A stretch of DNA of 64,000 bases from Pseudomonadota bacterium (GTDB lineage: Bacteria > Pseudomonadota > Gammaproteobacteria > Steroidobacterales > Steroidobacteraceae): NCBI GenBank assembly GCA_023423935.1, contig JAFAEQ010000073.1, forward strand, positions 1 to 64,000, read 5' to 3'. The position numbers and the translations under genes were made by a program. The notes below the pieces were generated by a model. That model did not search any database and had not been told where the DNA came from. It saw only the letters and a program-made list of their open reading frames with translations. How positions within the stretch are numbered: position 1 is the first letter of the stretch; each line of letters starts with the position of its first letter. Below, one piece after another: positions 1 through 10,270 of this stretch.

Positions 1-1054
<1,054 letters not shown>

Positions 1055-1221
1055 ATAACTTCAAGCAGTTTGGTTTGAAGTGTTGCTGTTGGAGCATTCA
1101 CATGGTGAATGCGGCATGGTCCAGGTCGCGATGATTCACGCGAGACTGGGCGTCAATTCAAAAAACTTTTCGGATTGGGCGTGTGGCGGGGTAGTTAGAC
1201 CGCGCGGCACGCTGAACAGAA

Positions 1222-1341
1222 TTCCCTGGCGGCAATAGCGAGCGGGAACCACCCGATCCCATATCGAACTCGGAAGTGAAAACGCTGTGCGCCGATGGTA
1301 GTGTGCCCTTCGGGCATGCAAGAGTAGGTCACTGCCAGGCT
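1222..1341 (+). rRNA. rrf: 5S ribosomal RNA
   Basis: About 120 nt with the typical 5S pattern. The terminal stem pairs CCTGGC (1225-1230) with GCCAGG (1334-1339). The internal segments CGAACTCGGAAGTGAAA and GCCGATGGTAGTGTG are the conserved loop B/C and helix IV regions. The gene lies about 170 nt after the 23S gene on the same strand and is followed directly by a strong intrinsic terminator, so it is the distal gene of the rRNA operon. End positions are set by the terminal stem. Confidence 0.95.
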
Positions 1342-1354
1342 CTTAAATGACGGA

Positions 1355-1387
1355 AGCCCTGCTGGTTAACACCAGCAGGGCTTTTTC
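1355..1387 (+). terminator. Intrinsic terminator of the rRNA operon
   Basis: A perfect 12 bp stem (AGCCCTGCTGGT / ACCAGCAGGGCT) encloses a TAAC loop and is followed by a run of five T. It starts 14 nt after the 5S 3' end, exactly where the rRNA transcript should stop. Confidence 0.95.
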
Positions 1388-2357
1388 CGTTCTGGAGCAT
1401 GGATCTATCGCACTGCAACCGAGTCGAATATGAACACGCTCGAACGACGCCGAATTGCCAGGGCTCAAATCATCGATGCCGCAGTCGCCAAGGCTGCGAT
1501 CCATCAATCCCGACGCCAGCGCGAAGAGGCTGCCCGGGTTCTTCGTAAGGCATTGGGCGCAAGCACGGCGGCGCGGAAGACAAAGTCGGAGTTGGTTTCG
1601 TATCCGCATTCGGCGGCGGGCTGAGGCTCGTCGCGTGGCGCAGCGTTTAATGATCTGGGATAGATCAACGGATACGCGAGTCGCACGCCCTCGGCGTGAA
1701 GCGTATTGGCGGCATAGGACAGCTGGACGCAAAGGCCGCGAAGCGAACCCATCTCCCAGTTGCTCTTTGGTACTGCGCCATCCTGCCGACGTTCAACTCG
1801 TCTCCGGACCCAACCGAGAGAACATTGCTTACACCTAGTGCGTTAGCCGCAATCCGGATCGCCTAGACCCTGACGTTGCGCTTGGCGATCTGACCCTTCG
1901 TTGACCTCCTTACTCGGCTGCTGAAGAGAGATCGTGGGACTTACCGCCGGTCTTTCTAGGGTGGTCTGCCGGCTTGCCTGATGTAGTGAGCCGATGAGTT
2001 TCGGCTCCGTCGGACTGATCCAAATGTGTTCGCCTATTCATGGCGTACGGGCACATCCATTTTCTGGTCGCCCCCCCTGGCATCAGCGCATTTGCAAGGC
2101 AGACGTCAGCATGCGACCGGTTAAAGCCGTGTTCGTCCAGCCGCGCGATCGCTCGCCTCCCCGTCTCGCCAATCAAGGACTCAGCGCATCTTAGGGGTAA
2201 CGATGGACGCCGAGTGCGCCGTATGCGGCACTCGAGATTAGAAACGGGGACGTGGGTGACCTAACCGACGCGTCGGGAATGCGAGGCGGGCTCAAAGGTT
2301 TAGAGGCCCGAGATCTCGCTGACCACGGGTTGTAGACCAGAGCCTCTGACTGCAGAA
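1388..2357. other. Stretch with no convincing gene
   Basis: Nearly 1 kb after the rRNA terminator holds only short open frames in several phases. The longest on the plus strand at the left edge (1430-1624) would give a 64-residue Arg/Ala-rich peptide, but it has no Shine-Dalgarno sequence ahead of its ATG and is not recognised. No tRNA, repeat or transposase was seen. It may be decayed accessory DNA; this is inference only. Confidence 0.5.
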
Positions 2358-2561
2358 CTACCTTTCAGGACGGTTGCGAGGATTCGACGCGGAGTCCCGC
2401 GACTCGAGAACCGTTCCGAGCCAAGCATCGAAGTTGGACGAGAACAGCTCGTCCCAGTTGGCCGGGTTGCAATCACACGGGGTACGTGGGTTGTGAGTGG
2501 AAGGAGTGCGGCCAATCCATCCGGTGCCGCCGCAGCGCTTGCATTCAGAACGGCTATTCAC
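2358..2561 (-). CDS. Small putative zinc-ribbon protein (CxxCGGTGW)
   Basis: A 67-residue frame starting at GTG, preceded by TGAGGA seven bases upstream, which is a good ribosome binding site. The N-terminus carries CKRCGGTGW and, about 20 residues later, PCDCN, so four cysteines in two pairs could bind one zinc, as in DnaJ-type CxxCGGxG modules and small phage or plasmid proteins. The C-terminal half is polar. It stands alone in a gene-poor region after the rRNA operon and may be a leftover of mobile DNA. Function is unknown. The motif and ribosome binding site are seen directly; the zinc role is inferred. Confidence 0.5.
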   Translation of the reverse strand: MNSRSECKRCGGTGWIGRTPSTHNPRTPCDCNPANWDELFSSNFDAWLGTVLESRDSASNPRNRPER

Positions 2562-2797
2562 GACTCAATCCTCAGGGCTGGAAGTCTCCACTACGCATAA
2601 AGGGCATTAAAGGTTCCTCCGGTTGCTGCGCTGCAATCGTCGCCGCTTGGTCCAAATTCTCGCTGAGCCTCTGTCGTCCTCCCGCCGCCGGCGTCCGGTA
2701 GCGTTAGTCTTGTCCCGACGCCTTCTGATACGACGCACTTTTGACAGCAGGATGGTCTGAAGTGGAACAATCCGACTATCGTCCTGTGGGGCTCGCC

Positions 2798-3145
2798 ATG
2801 AATCTCAGCATTACATCCGTTCGGCTCGTCGGCGCCTTTTGCGTCGCTGCGGTGCTTGCAGGGTGTCAAACGCCCCGCCAGCGCGAGATGACGCCTTCGG
2901 ACTTGCAGCTCATCGGTTCGGGAGCGTTGGTCCTTCCGGAGGGCTGCTCGCCGATGGGAAGCATCGTGGTGGATTTCACCGTTCGCAGCGATGGTGTCAC
3001 AGAAGACATCCGCCCCAGTGACGCGCCCGCCTGTGCGAAGAACGCTTTGACAGCCTGGGTTGCAACCTTCCGGTATTCGCCGCCTGGCGTGGACACGAAA
3101 GCGAGCGTCGAGTGGTTGCTCGTCGAAGGTAAGAAAGGTTCGTGA
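2798..3145 (+). CDS. Small lipoprotein with TonB-C-like domain
   Basis: A 115-residue protein. It begins with a short signal peptide ending in a lipobox (LAGC, Cys23), so it is predicted to be lipidated and exported. The rest (residues about 60-115: FTVRSDGVTEDI, ALTAWVATFRYSPP) resembles the TonB C-terminal/energy-transducer fold found in many periplasmic lipoproteins, where a variable peptide packs against outer-membrane partners. The ATG at 2798 was chosen because the signal peptide begins there; an upstream in-frame start would bury it. The gene is 50 nt upstream of an alpha/beta hydrolase and may be cotranscribed with it. The specific role is unknown. Confidence 0.7.
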   Translation: MNLSITSVRLVGAFCVAAVLAGCQTPRQREMTPSDLQLIGSGALVLPEGCSPMGSIVVDFTVRSDGVTEDIRPSDAPACAKNALTAWVATFRYSPPGVDTKASVEWLLVEGKKGS

Positions 3146-3194
3146 ACGCTGGCTGCTCCTCCGGCGGATACGGTAAGCAAGACTCCTTCCTGCA

Positions 3195-4562
3195 ATGAAG
3201 AAGCCTTTTGGCTGGGCCGCTCTGGCCTTTGTGGTGATCGTGACCGTCGTCCTGGCTTGGGGCCTTTCCGGCCTCGACCCTGACACGCGCTTCTCGGGCG
3301 CCTATGCGCTTCCTGACGATTCGTTCCTATACATCTCTCCCGAAGGCCACGATCGCCTGCGTTTCCGCACGCTCTCAGGACAGAGCGGTCTTCTTTGGCG
3401 CGCCACCGACAACCATTTTGAGGGAGGCAAAGGCTTCGCCGAGCGCGAGCCGGTGTTTCATCGATTCGAATTCGAACTCGATAGCTCGGACGAAGCGACA
3501 GAGTTGGTGTGGGAGCAGCCCGGTGTGGCTCCGGTTCGCGCGCCGCGGGTACGGCTAGATGAACAACCCGCGACTTTTCAGAGCGGTGACGTGCGACTTC
3601 GCGGCAAACTGATCATGCCGGAAGGCGGAAGGCAGCTCCCCGCCGTATTGTTCATCGATGGGTGGAAGCGGACGAGTGCCGTCGACCATGCATTCGAACC
3701 TTATCTCTATGCGTCTCGCGGATTCGCGACGCTGGTGTTCGACACGCGAGGCACGGGCAAATCGACCGGTGAGTACACGCAGAATTTTCGCGTTCTGGCG
3801 ACCGATGCGCTTGCTGCGCTCAAGTGGTTGCGGGACCAGCCGCGGATCGATGCCACTAACGTGCATCTCGTGGGTGTGGCCGAGGGCGGATGGATCGCGC
3901 CAATGGCCGCCGCTCGCGATGCGAATGTTCGTAGCGTGCTCGTATGTCACGGACCGCTCGTCAGTGCATTCGAGCAGGATCGCTGGCGCTATGTTTCGGC
4001 GCTGAGACGGAGTGGGTTCGATGATGCCGCAATCGCAGAGGCGGACCACATCAATGCCATTCTCGGGGACATCGTTGATCGACGCATCGATCGCTGGGAT
4101 GACTTCGCTCAGGCCTTGAAGGAAGCGCGCGGAAGGCCATGGTTTCCAGCGATAGAGGACTCCCATTCGCTGTTCGGGGAGCTCGCTCATTCATCGCTGC
4201 CACTGTGGGCAATGCGATTGAAGGTGGCGAGTTCCTTGAATGATGAGCCAGCCTTCATCGATCGGCTCTACGATCCTCTGCCCACGGCTGCGGCTCTGAA
4301 ATCACCCAGCTACTGGATACTCGCCGAGCAGGACTCATCCATGCCGACCGACTGGACGATCGAAGCTCTCAACAAACTGCAGCGCCAGCGCAAACCGGTC
4401 GATTACCTGCTTTATCCGGACGCGGAGCACGGCAGTCTGCGCATCGAACAGCGCGCGGATGGTTCGCGCAAACTCCTTGGATATGAGCCCGACTATTTCA
4501 AAGTGCAGATCGACTGGCTCAAGCGCAATTCGGGTCCCCGACTGGAAATGGAAGGCACATGA
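3195..4562 (+). CDS. Alpha/beta hydrolase family protein lacking the nucleophile serine
   Basis: A 455-residue protein with an N-terminal hydrophobic segment (residues 8-27), a variable beta-rich domain, and a C-terminal alpha/beta-hydrolase domain from about residue 130. The oxyanion region (LFIDGWKRT) and the strand before the nucleophile elbow are clear, but the elbow reads G-V-A-E-G-G. Residue 229, normally Ser, is Ala (GCC at 3879-3881). The likely acid Asp380 (AEQD) and His412 (DAEHGS) are kept. The protein could be a non-catalytic relative, or could use another residue. It overlaps the following PhoX-like gene by 4 nt (ATGA), so the two are translationally coupled. Confidence 0.8.
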   Translation: MKKPFGWAALAFVVIVTVVLAWGLSGLDPDTRFSGAYALPDDSFLYISPEGHDRLRFRTLSGQSGLLWRATDNHFEGGKGFAEREPVFHRFEFELDSSDEATELVWEQPGVAPVRAPRVRLDEQPATFQSGDVRLRGKLIMPEGGRQLPAVLFIDGWKRTSAVDHAFEPYLYASRGFATLVFDTRGTGKSTGEYTQNFRVLATDALAALKWLRDQPRIDATNVHLVGVAEGGWIAPMAAARDANVRSVLVCHGPLVSAFEQDRWRYVSALRRSGFDDAAIAEADHINAILGDIVDRRIDRWDDFAQALKEARGRPWFPAIEDSHSLFGELAHSSLPLWAMRLKVASSLNDEPAFIDRLYDPLPTAAALKSPSYWILAEQDSSMPTDWTIEALNKLQRQRKPVDYLLYPDAEHGSLRIEQRADGSRKLLGYEPDYFKVQIDWLKRNSGPRLEMEGT

Positions 4563-6565
4563 GCAAGACCGCGACTTTTCCGGAGCTGCTTGCGCAGCTG
4601 CTCAGCCGCCGCGCTGTTCTGCAGACCGCAGGTTCGATGCTTGCATTGACGAGTGTTCCTGCGCTGTTGCGAGCAGAGAGCTCGGGTTCGCTGCGCTTCA
4701 ATCCCGTTCAGGGCAGCAAGGAAGATGCGATCGTGCTGCCGGACGGCTATACCTACGATGTAGTTGCACGATGGGGCGACGCTCTGAGCGACGGCACGCC
4801 CGATCTGGATGCGGCAAAGCTCGGTGACGGATGCCTGTTCGAGTCGCAAGCGGCCGTACAGCAGCTCGGTCAGTTCGGACAGAACTGCGATGCCATCCAT
4901 TTCTTTCCTCTCGAGGCGAGTGGCAGACGCGGGCTGCTCTGCGTGAACCACGAGTACATCGACTATTCGCTCATGTTCGTCGATCACCCGGGATTCGGAG
5001 CCGTGGCGGACGGTCGACGTCGGGCGTTCTTCGAGAAGCATCCGACCGCAGTCGCCGTCGCACAGGCGGCACTGGGCGTGAGCGTGATCGAGATCGAGCT
5101 CACCCGCAGCGGCTGGCGGCGCAACAAGAAGTCGCGATTTACGCGGCGCATCACGGCGAGCACGCCGGCAGAGATCGGCGGGCCCGCAAGGGGCGGCGAG
5201 CTCATGAAGACCAAGGCAGATCCATCAGGCACTCGCGTGCTTGGAACGTTCGCGGGTTGTGCAGGCGGTGAAACGCCTTGGGGCACGTACCTCACAGCCG
5301 AAGAGAACATCCAGGATTTCTTCGCAAATCATGAGGCGTTCAAGTCTTCGTCTGCAGCCGATCCATTTACAGTCGATGCGCACAGTCGCTGGCGCATGTG
5401 GAAAGGCAATTCTCCGAACGGTTGGGAAGTGACGGATGCGCGCTTCGATCTCACCCACGAGCCGAACGAGGCCTTCCGGTTCGGGTGGATCGTAGAGATA
5501 GATCCGCGTCATCCAGACAAGCCTCCGGTTAAACGCACCCCGCTCGGCCGATTCGCGCACGAAGGGGCGAGCCCGATTGTCGGTAAGAATGGTCGAGTTG
5601 CGGTGTATATGGGCGATGACGACAAGTTCGAGCACGTCTACAAGTTCGTCTCGGATGCGCAGTTCGACCCGAAGGATTCGATACGCAATCGAGATCTGCT
5701 CGATCGCGGCAGACTCTATGTGGCGCGCTTCGATGCTGACGGATCGGGTGTGTGGCTACCGCTCGTGTTCGATGCGGCGGGGCCTCTCAATGCAGCAGGA
5801 GGATTTCGGAATCAGGCAGACGTTGTGATCAAGGCTCGAGCCGCGGCGACATTGCTGGGTGCGACGCCGATGGATCGGCCCGAAGACGTGGAAGCAAATC
5901 CCGCGACGGGACGCATTTACATCGCATGCACGAACAACGCACAGCGCGGCGACGATGAAGACACGCGTGTGTATGCGGGCCGCAAGCTCAACTCAGGCGT
6001 GGATGCCGCGAATCCTCGCGCCGACAATCGCTGGGGGCACATCATCGAAATCAGAGAGCACGATGATGATCACAGCTCGGCGAAATTTACCTGGGATGTG
6101 TTCCTTCTGGCGGGAGATCCCGCGGGCGGCAAACACATCACTGATGCGAGCGCGTTGAAGGCCGGACTCGATTCCGACAGTACGTACTACGCAGGATACA
6201 AAGACGCGAAAGCGCTCAGTCCGATCGGTTCGCCCGACAACATCGGCTTCGATCCCGATGGAAATCTGTGGATCGTGACTGATGGACGCCAGCCTCGCGG
6301 CAGCAACAACGGCTGCTATGTCTGTCCGACCAGCGGACCGGATCGTGGCAGGCTGCAGCAGTTCATGAGCGGGCCCGTCGGTGCCGAGGTCTGCGGCTGT
6401 CAGTTCTCACCGGATGGCACGACGCTGTTCCTCAGCATCCAGCATCCTGGCGAAGGAGGAAGCGTGCGCGAGCCTCGCAGCCATTGGCCCGACGGACCGG
6501 GGACTCAGCCTCGTGCGACTGTGATTGCCGTTCGCAAGAAAGTGGGCGGCCGGATAGGCACATGA
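4559..6565 (+). CDS. PhoX-family (DUF839) exported phosphatase-like protein
   Basis: A 668-residue protein with a Tat-type leader (SRR-A-V-L at residues 16-21, followed by a hydrophobic stretch). It is homologous throughout to the PhoX/DUF839 beta-propeller family: GLLCVNHEY near residue 125, WGTYLTAEEN near 245, RPEDVEANP near 440, and a C-terminal DGNLWIVTDG/CGCQFSPDG/SIQHPGE signature. PhoX members are calcium/iron-dependent alkaline phosphatases acting in the periplasm. The length is typical. The gene overlaps the upstream hydrolase by 4 nt. The exact substrate is inferred from the family only. Confidence 0.88.
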   Translation: MSKTATFPELLAQLLSRRAVLQTAGSMLALTSVPALLRAESSGSLRFNPVQGSKEDAIVLPDGYTYDVVARWGDALSDGTPDLDAAKLGDGCLFESQAAVQQLGQFGQNCDAIHFFPLEASGRRGLLCVNHEYIDYSLMFVDHPGFGAVADGRRRAFFEKHPTAVAVAQAALGVSVIEIELTRSGWRRNKKSRFTRRITASTPAEIGGPARGGELMKTKADPSGTRVLGTFAGCAGGETPWGTYLTAEENIQDFFANHEAFKSSSAADPFTVDAHSRWRMWKGNSPNGWEVTDARFDLTHEPNEAFRFGWIVEIDPRHPDKPPVKRTPLGRFAHEGASPIVGKNGRVAVYMGDDDKFEHVYKFVSDAQFDPKDSIRNRDLLDRGRLYVARFDADGSGVWLPLVFDAAGPLNAAGGFRNQADVVIKARAAATLLGATPMDRPEDVEANPATGRIYIACTNNAQRGDDEDTRVYAGRKLNSGVDAANPRADNRWGHIIEIREHDDDHSSAKFTWDVFLLAGDPAGGKHITDASALKAGLDSDSTYYAGYKDAKALSPIGSPDNIGFDPDGNLWIVTDGRQPRGSNNGCYVCPTSGPDRGRLQQFMSGPVGAEVCGCQFSPDGTTLFLSIQHPGEGGSVREPRSHWPDGPGTQPRATVIAVRKKVGGRIGT

Positions 6566-6604
6566 GGGCGCTGGTGGCGAGGCGCGTGATTCGAGCTGTG
6601 TCCC

Positions 6605-7792
6605 TCACTTTGCCTTCGGCATGTAGGCGAGCCCGAGCTGCACGCCGAAATCCGGAGTGTTCTCGAAATTCGTGATGTTCTCGGTGATCGCGAGACTCCA
6701 CAGAACATTGGGACTTCGCGACTGGACTCCCAGGCTGATCTGGTACTTGTCTTCGCGAAGGTCCTTGATGGTCGTCTGTTGCACGACGCTTTCGCTTGCG
6801 TAGCCCTGCACGATCACACTGGTGAGCGGAGTCACGCCGAAGCTGTAGCCGAGGATGAGCGTGGGGATCCAGCGTGCGTCATCAGCCAGCTTTTCCGAGC
6901 CGGCATAGTGAATCGCGCTACCGCTCAGGTAGGCCGCATGGCGGCCAGTAGGCCCCATTCGGCGCTGCAAAGTGACCTGCGTGCCATAGTCGTTCTCGCC
7001 GGTCGAGAGTAACGGGCGCTCGCCGTCGGCTGCGATCTTCGCGGCGAGCTCTACGACCACATCCCATCCGAACCGCGGCTCAGGCAGCGAGTAACGCACC
7101 CCAAGCACCGGATCGCCGAATCCGCCTTTGGTGTCTCTATTGAGCTGCGCGACCCGCACATCGCCGATCGCGTAGATGTACTGGAAGCGATCCTTGGCCA
7201 CCAGATCGCGCCCTTGCTGGCTGAGGCCGAATGCATCGTGAAAGGATTCGATTGCGCCGTCGAAGATGCCTTCGCCGTAATGGATGTACGGAATCGTGAG
7301 ATAGGCGCTCCAATAATCGCTGAGCCTTCGTTGAACGATCAGATCGATCAGTCCAATCTCACCGTCGAAATAGTACGCGTCCTCGGGGAAGCTCAGGATC
7401 ACGCTCGAGTCTTCTGCGCTTAACGGCCTGCGATGTACATCGCGCGACCGGAGGTAGTTGCGCACGTTCTCGCTCATCACGAACGTGTTCTGATAAGCGA
7501 ACTGGGTCTCCAATGTCCACGTGCCGGCCTTCGCATCGGCCGTGTGGGCCGGAAGCATGTCGAGACGCAGCAAGCCGAACGGAGTGAGATCACGCGCGCG
7601 CAACAGACCGACGTGACTGTATGCCTGCTCGACTTCGGCTACGCGACCGTTGTGGTCCGCGATCCGTTCGGTGATCTCTTGTGCTGACGCCTGGTGCAAT
7701 GGCACTGCAGTAGTCACCAATGCAACGCAGAGCAGCGTATCCCCGATGAACCGTGCACAGCGACTTGATCTTTCCGCACGCGCTCCCGTCAT
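6605..7792 (-). CDS. DUF3187 family outer-membrane protein
   Basis: A 395-residue protein with a signal peptide ending near ASAQ. It is followed by GLLRARDLTPFGLLRLDMLPAH, which typifies the DUF3187 family, and by many alternating amphipathic strands, suggesting a beta-barrel in the outer membrane. The C-terminus (VQLGLAYMPKAK) is strand-like but does not end in the usual aromatic residue. The ATG at 7792 is preferred to the in-frame GTG three codons earlier because AGGTGG lies just upstream of it. It converges with the phoX-like gene 40 nt away. The biochemical function of this family is not established. Confidence 0.82.
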   Translation of the reverse strand: MTGARAERSSRCARFIGDTLLCVALVTTAVPLHQASAQEITERIADHNGRVAEVEQAYSHVGLLRARDLTPFGLLRLDMLPAHTADAKAGTWTLETQFAYQNTFVMSENVRNYLRSRDVHRRPLSAEDSSVILSFPEDAYYFDGEIGLIDLIVQRRLSDYWSAYLTIPYIHYGEGIFDGAIESFHDAFGLSQQGRDLVAKDRFQYIYAIGDVRVAQLNRDTKGGFGDPVLGVRYSLPEPRFGWDVVVELAAKIAADGERPLLSTGENDYGTQVTLQRRMGPTGRHAAYLSGSAIHYAGSEKLADDARWIPTLILGYSFGVTPLTSVIVQGYASESVVQQTTIKDLREDKYQISLGVQSRSPNVLWSLAITENITNFENTPDFGVQLGLAYMPKAK

Positions 7793-7906
7793 GAATGCCA
7801 CCTGTCAACGGTTCGAGGAAAGGAACGCGATGCTTCAGGGGCGGGTTCCGGAGCGAGCCGTGGGGTGTGATCAAGTGATGCGCCGTCCGTTAAGCACTAT
7901 TCGACG

Positions 7907-9334
7907 CTACAGCACTTTTCCTGGATTCATGATCCCCTTCGGATCGATGGCTTGTTTGATCGTCTGCATGAGACTCAGTGCCACGGGACTTTTGTAGCGC
8001 TGCAGTTCGCCGCGTTTGAGCTGTCCGATGCCGTGTTCTGCACTGAAACTTCCGCCGTAGCGAGCAACGATGTCATGTACGGCGCGATTGATACGCGCCG
8101 CCAGAGCGAGAAACGCGTGCGCATCGCCATCGATCGGCTGACTCGCGTTGAAGTGCAGGTTGCCATCACCGAGATGGCCGTACGAGACGATGCGCGCGTC
8201 GGGGCAGATCTGCTGGATCGCGGCCGACGCTTCCACGATGAAGGCGGGCAGCTCGGTGGTGGTGACCGACACGTCGTGCTTGATGCTCGCGCCTTCGAGG
8301 CGCTGGGCTTCGGGCACCGTTTCACGCAGACGCCAGAAATGTTCGCGCTGAGCCTCATTCGTTGCGAGCGCTGCGGTGAGCACCTCACCGCAATTCATGG
8401 CATCGCTCAGCTCCGCTTCGATGCTGTCGCGAAGCCCGGTCTCCGCGCGACCTGCGCCGATCTCCAGCAGCACGTACCACGGATATTCCTTGTCGAAGGG
8501 ATCGCTCGTATTCGGGATATGCCGGAATACAAGATCGAGCGCGATGCGGGGCAACAGCTCGAAAGTGGATACGGCATCGCCGCTTGCAGCGCGCAGGCGA
8601 GACAGTAATGCAACAGCGGATTTCGGATCGGACACCGCGACCAATGCGGTCACCTGCGTCGCGGGTCGCGAGAAGAGCTTCAACGTAGCCGCCGTGATGA
8701 TCCCGAGCGTGCCTTCCGCGCCGATGAAAAGATCCCGCAGATCGTACCCGGTGTTGTTCTTGCGAAGCGCGCTGAGATCGCCAAGCACGCGGCCATCGGG
8801 CAGCACCACTTCGAGCCCCAGCACCAGATCGCGCATCATCCCGTAGCGCAGGACGGCGGTGCCGCCCGCGTTGGTCGATAGATTGCCGCCGATCTGGCAT
8901 GAGCCTTCGGAGCCCAGGCTCAATGGAAACATTCGGTCTGCATTTGCGGCCGCTGCTTGAGCTTCCGCCAGGACACAGCCGGCTTCGACGACCATCGTGT
9001 AGTTCGCCGCGTCGACGTTACGAATGCGTCGCATGCGGGAGAGTGCGACGACGATCTGTTGGCCATCGGCGCTCGGCGTCGCGCCACCGCAGTAACTCGT
9101 GTTGCCGCCCACGGGCACCACGCCGATCCCGAATTCGTTGCACACGCGCAGGATGGCTGCCACCTGCGCGGTCGTCTCCGGTCGCAGGACTAGCGAAGCG
9201 TTGCCTTTATAGAGTTTGCGATGATCCGTGTTGAAGGGCGCAATATCCTCGGGCTGGTCGAGAAACCCTTGCGGGCCCACGATGGACTTCAGCCGCTCGA
9301 GCGCGTTTGCATTCACGGGTGTCGAAGAGTTCAT
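7907..9334 (-). CDS. FAD-binding 2-hydroxyacid dehydrogenase (GlcD/D-2HG type)
   Basis: A 475-residue flavoprotein of the vanillyl-alcohol-oxidase superfamily. The N-terminal PCMH FAD-binding domain (residues about 35-215) shows LRPETTAQV, PVGGNTSYCGGATP and GGNLSTNAGGTAVLRYG. The C-terminal FAD-oxidase domain ends with SYGHLGDGNLHFN, GGSFSAEHGIGQLK and DPKGIMNPGKVL. Relatives oxidise D-2-hydroxyglutarate, D-lactate or glycolate and pass electrons to quinones or electron-transfer flavoprotein. Domains and cofactor are well supported, but the substrate cannot be decided from sequence. It appears monocistronic. Confidence 0.9.
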   Translation of the reverse strand: MNSSTPVNANALERLKSIVGPQGFLDQPEDIAPFNTDHRKLYKGNASLVLRPETTAQVAAILRVCNEFGIGVVPVGGNTSYCGGATPSADGQQIVVALSRMRRIRNVDAANYTMVVEAGCVLAEAQAAAANADRMFPLSLGSEGSCQIGGNLSTNAGGTAVLRYGMMRDLVLGLEVVLPDGRVLGDLSALRKNNTGYDLRDLFIGAEGTLGIITAATLKLFSRPATQVTALVAVSDPKSAVALLSRLRAASGDAVSTFELLPRIALDLVFRHIPNTSDPFDKEYPWYVLLEIGAGRAETGLRDSIEAELSDAMNCGEVLTAALATNEAQREHFWRLRETVPEAQRLEGASIKHDVSVTTTELPAFIVEASAAIQQICPDARIVSYGHLGDGNLHFNASQPIDGDAHAFLALAARINRAVHDIVARYGGSFSAEHGIGQLKRGELQRYKSPVALSLMQTIKQAIDPKGIMNPGKVL

Positions 9335-9483
9335 CCCTGTGATTCTAAAGAACCCAGCGAGGTCGGCGCATTGGGGAATTTGCGCGAGGCCTGCATCACG
9401 CTTTGGCTCACTGGCGCACCCGCCCGGCTCGTGAGTCTGCCTGGAATTGCCTAGAATCGATCTCGGGATCAGGGAGGTGCGTC

Positions 9484-10221
9484 ATGCCGATCTTCGTCGT
9501 GTCGATACTGATTCAGGTCGCCTTGATCGTCCATGTGATTCGCACCGGGCGCAATTCGCTATGGATCTGGGTGCTTGCCTTGCTCCCCATGGCAGGGCCA
9601 CTCGCCTATGTGCTGGTGGAGATTCTCCCGGAGGTGTTCGGGGGACGTGCTGCGCGACGCGCGGCGGCCACCGTGCGCAAGACCATCGATCCCACACGGG
9701 ATCTGCGCGAAGCGCAGAAAAGAGCGCGGCTCACCGACAGCATCGACGCGAAGCGCCAGCTTGCTCAGCAGTTTTTCGATGCCGGTCAGTATGACGAGGC
9801 CATCGCCACATATCGCGCCGCGCTGACCGGGCTCTATCGACACGACCCGCACGTGCTGCTCGGTCTGGCGCGCGCGCAGTTCGCCGCTGGCGATTCGAGC
9901 GGCACGCGACAGACATTGGATGAACTGATCGCCGCGAATCCGGACTTCCGTTCCATAGAAGGCCACTTGTTGTACGCGCGAGCGCTCGAGGGTGAAGGCA
10001 ACCTGGAAAAGGCAGCCCAGGAATACGAAGCGCTGGTCGGCTATGACGCCGGGGTCGAGGCGCGTTATCGACAGGCGGTGCTGATCAAGCGCATGGGCGC
10101 AAAGCACCGCGCGCACGAGTTGCTGCAAAAGCTGCTCGATGACGCAGAACTGACCACCCGACATGCACGTCAGCTGCAGCGGGAATGGCTCGAGGCGGCG
10201 AAGCGCGAACTGGCCGACTGA
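9484..10221 (+). CDS. Membrane-anchored TPR protein with PLDc_N-like segment
   Basis: A 245-residue protein. The first 55 residues form two transmembrane helices with the pattern of the PLDc_N (phospholipase D nuclease N-terminal) membrane module. Residues about 90-230 form tetratricopeptide-like helical repeats (RQLAQQFFDAGQYDEAIATYRAAL, LLGLARAQFAAGD), a protein-interaction scaffold facing the cytoplasm. The start at 9484 was chosen because GGAGGT lies 5 nt upstream and the membrane segment begins there. It converges with the next gene. The specific partner is unknown. Confidence 0.8.
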   Translation: MPIFVVSILIQVALIVHVIRTGRNSLWIWVLALLPMAGPLAYVLVEILPEVFGGRAARRAAATVRKTIDPTRDLREAQKRARLTDSIDAKRQLAQQFFDAGQYDEAIATYRAALTGLYRHDPHVLLGLARAQFAAGDSSGTRQTLDELIAANPDFRSIEGHLLYARALEGEGNLEKAAQEYEALVGYDAGVEARYRQAVLIKRMGAKHRAHELLQKLLDDAELTTRHARQLQREWLEAAKRELAD

Positions 10222-10270
10222 GCGGCGCAGCCGATTACAGCAAAATTGGACAGCAGAACGGGCGGGCTCG

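Noticed and set aside
1430..1624. 64-codon open frame after the rRNA terminator
   Set aside because: No ribosome binding site and no recognisable family. Third-codon-position G+C is not decisive; kept only as a note in the region entry.
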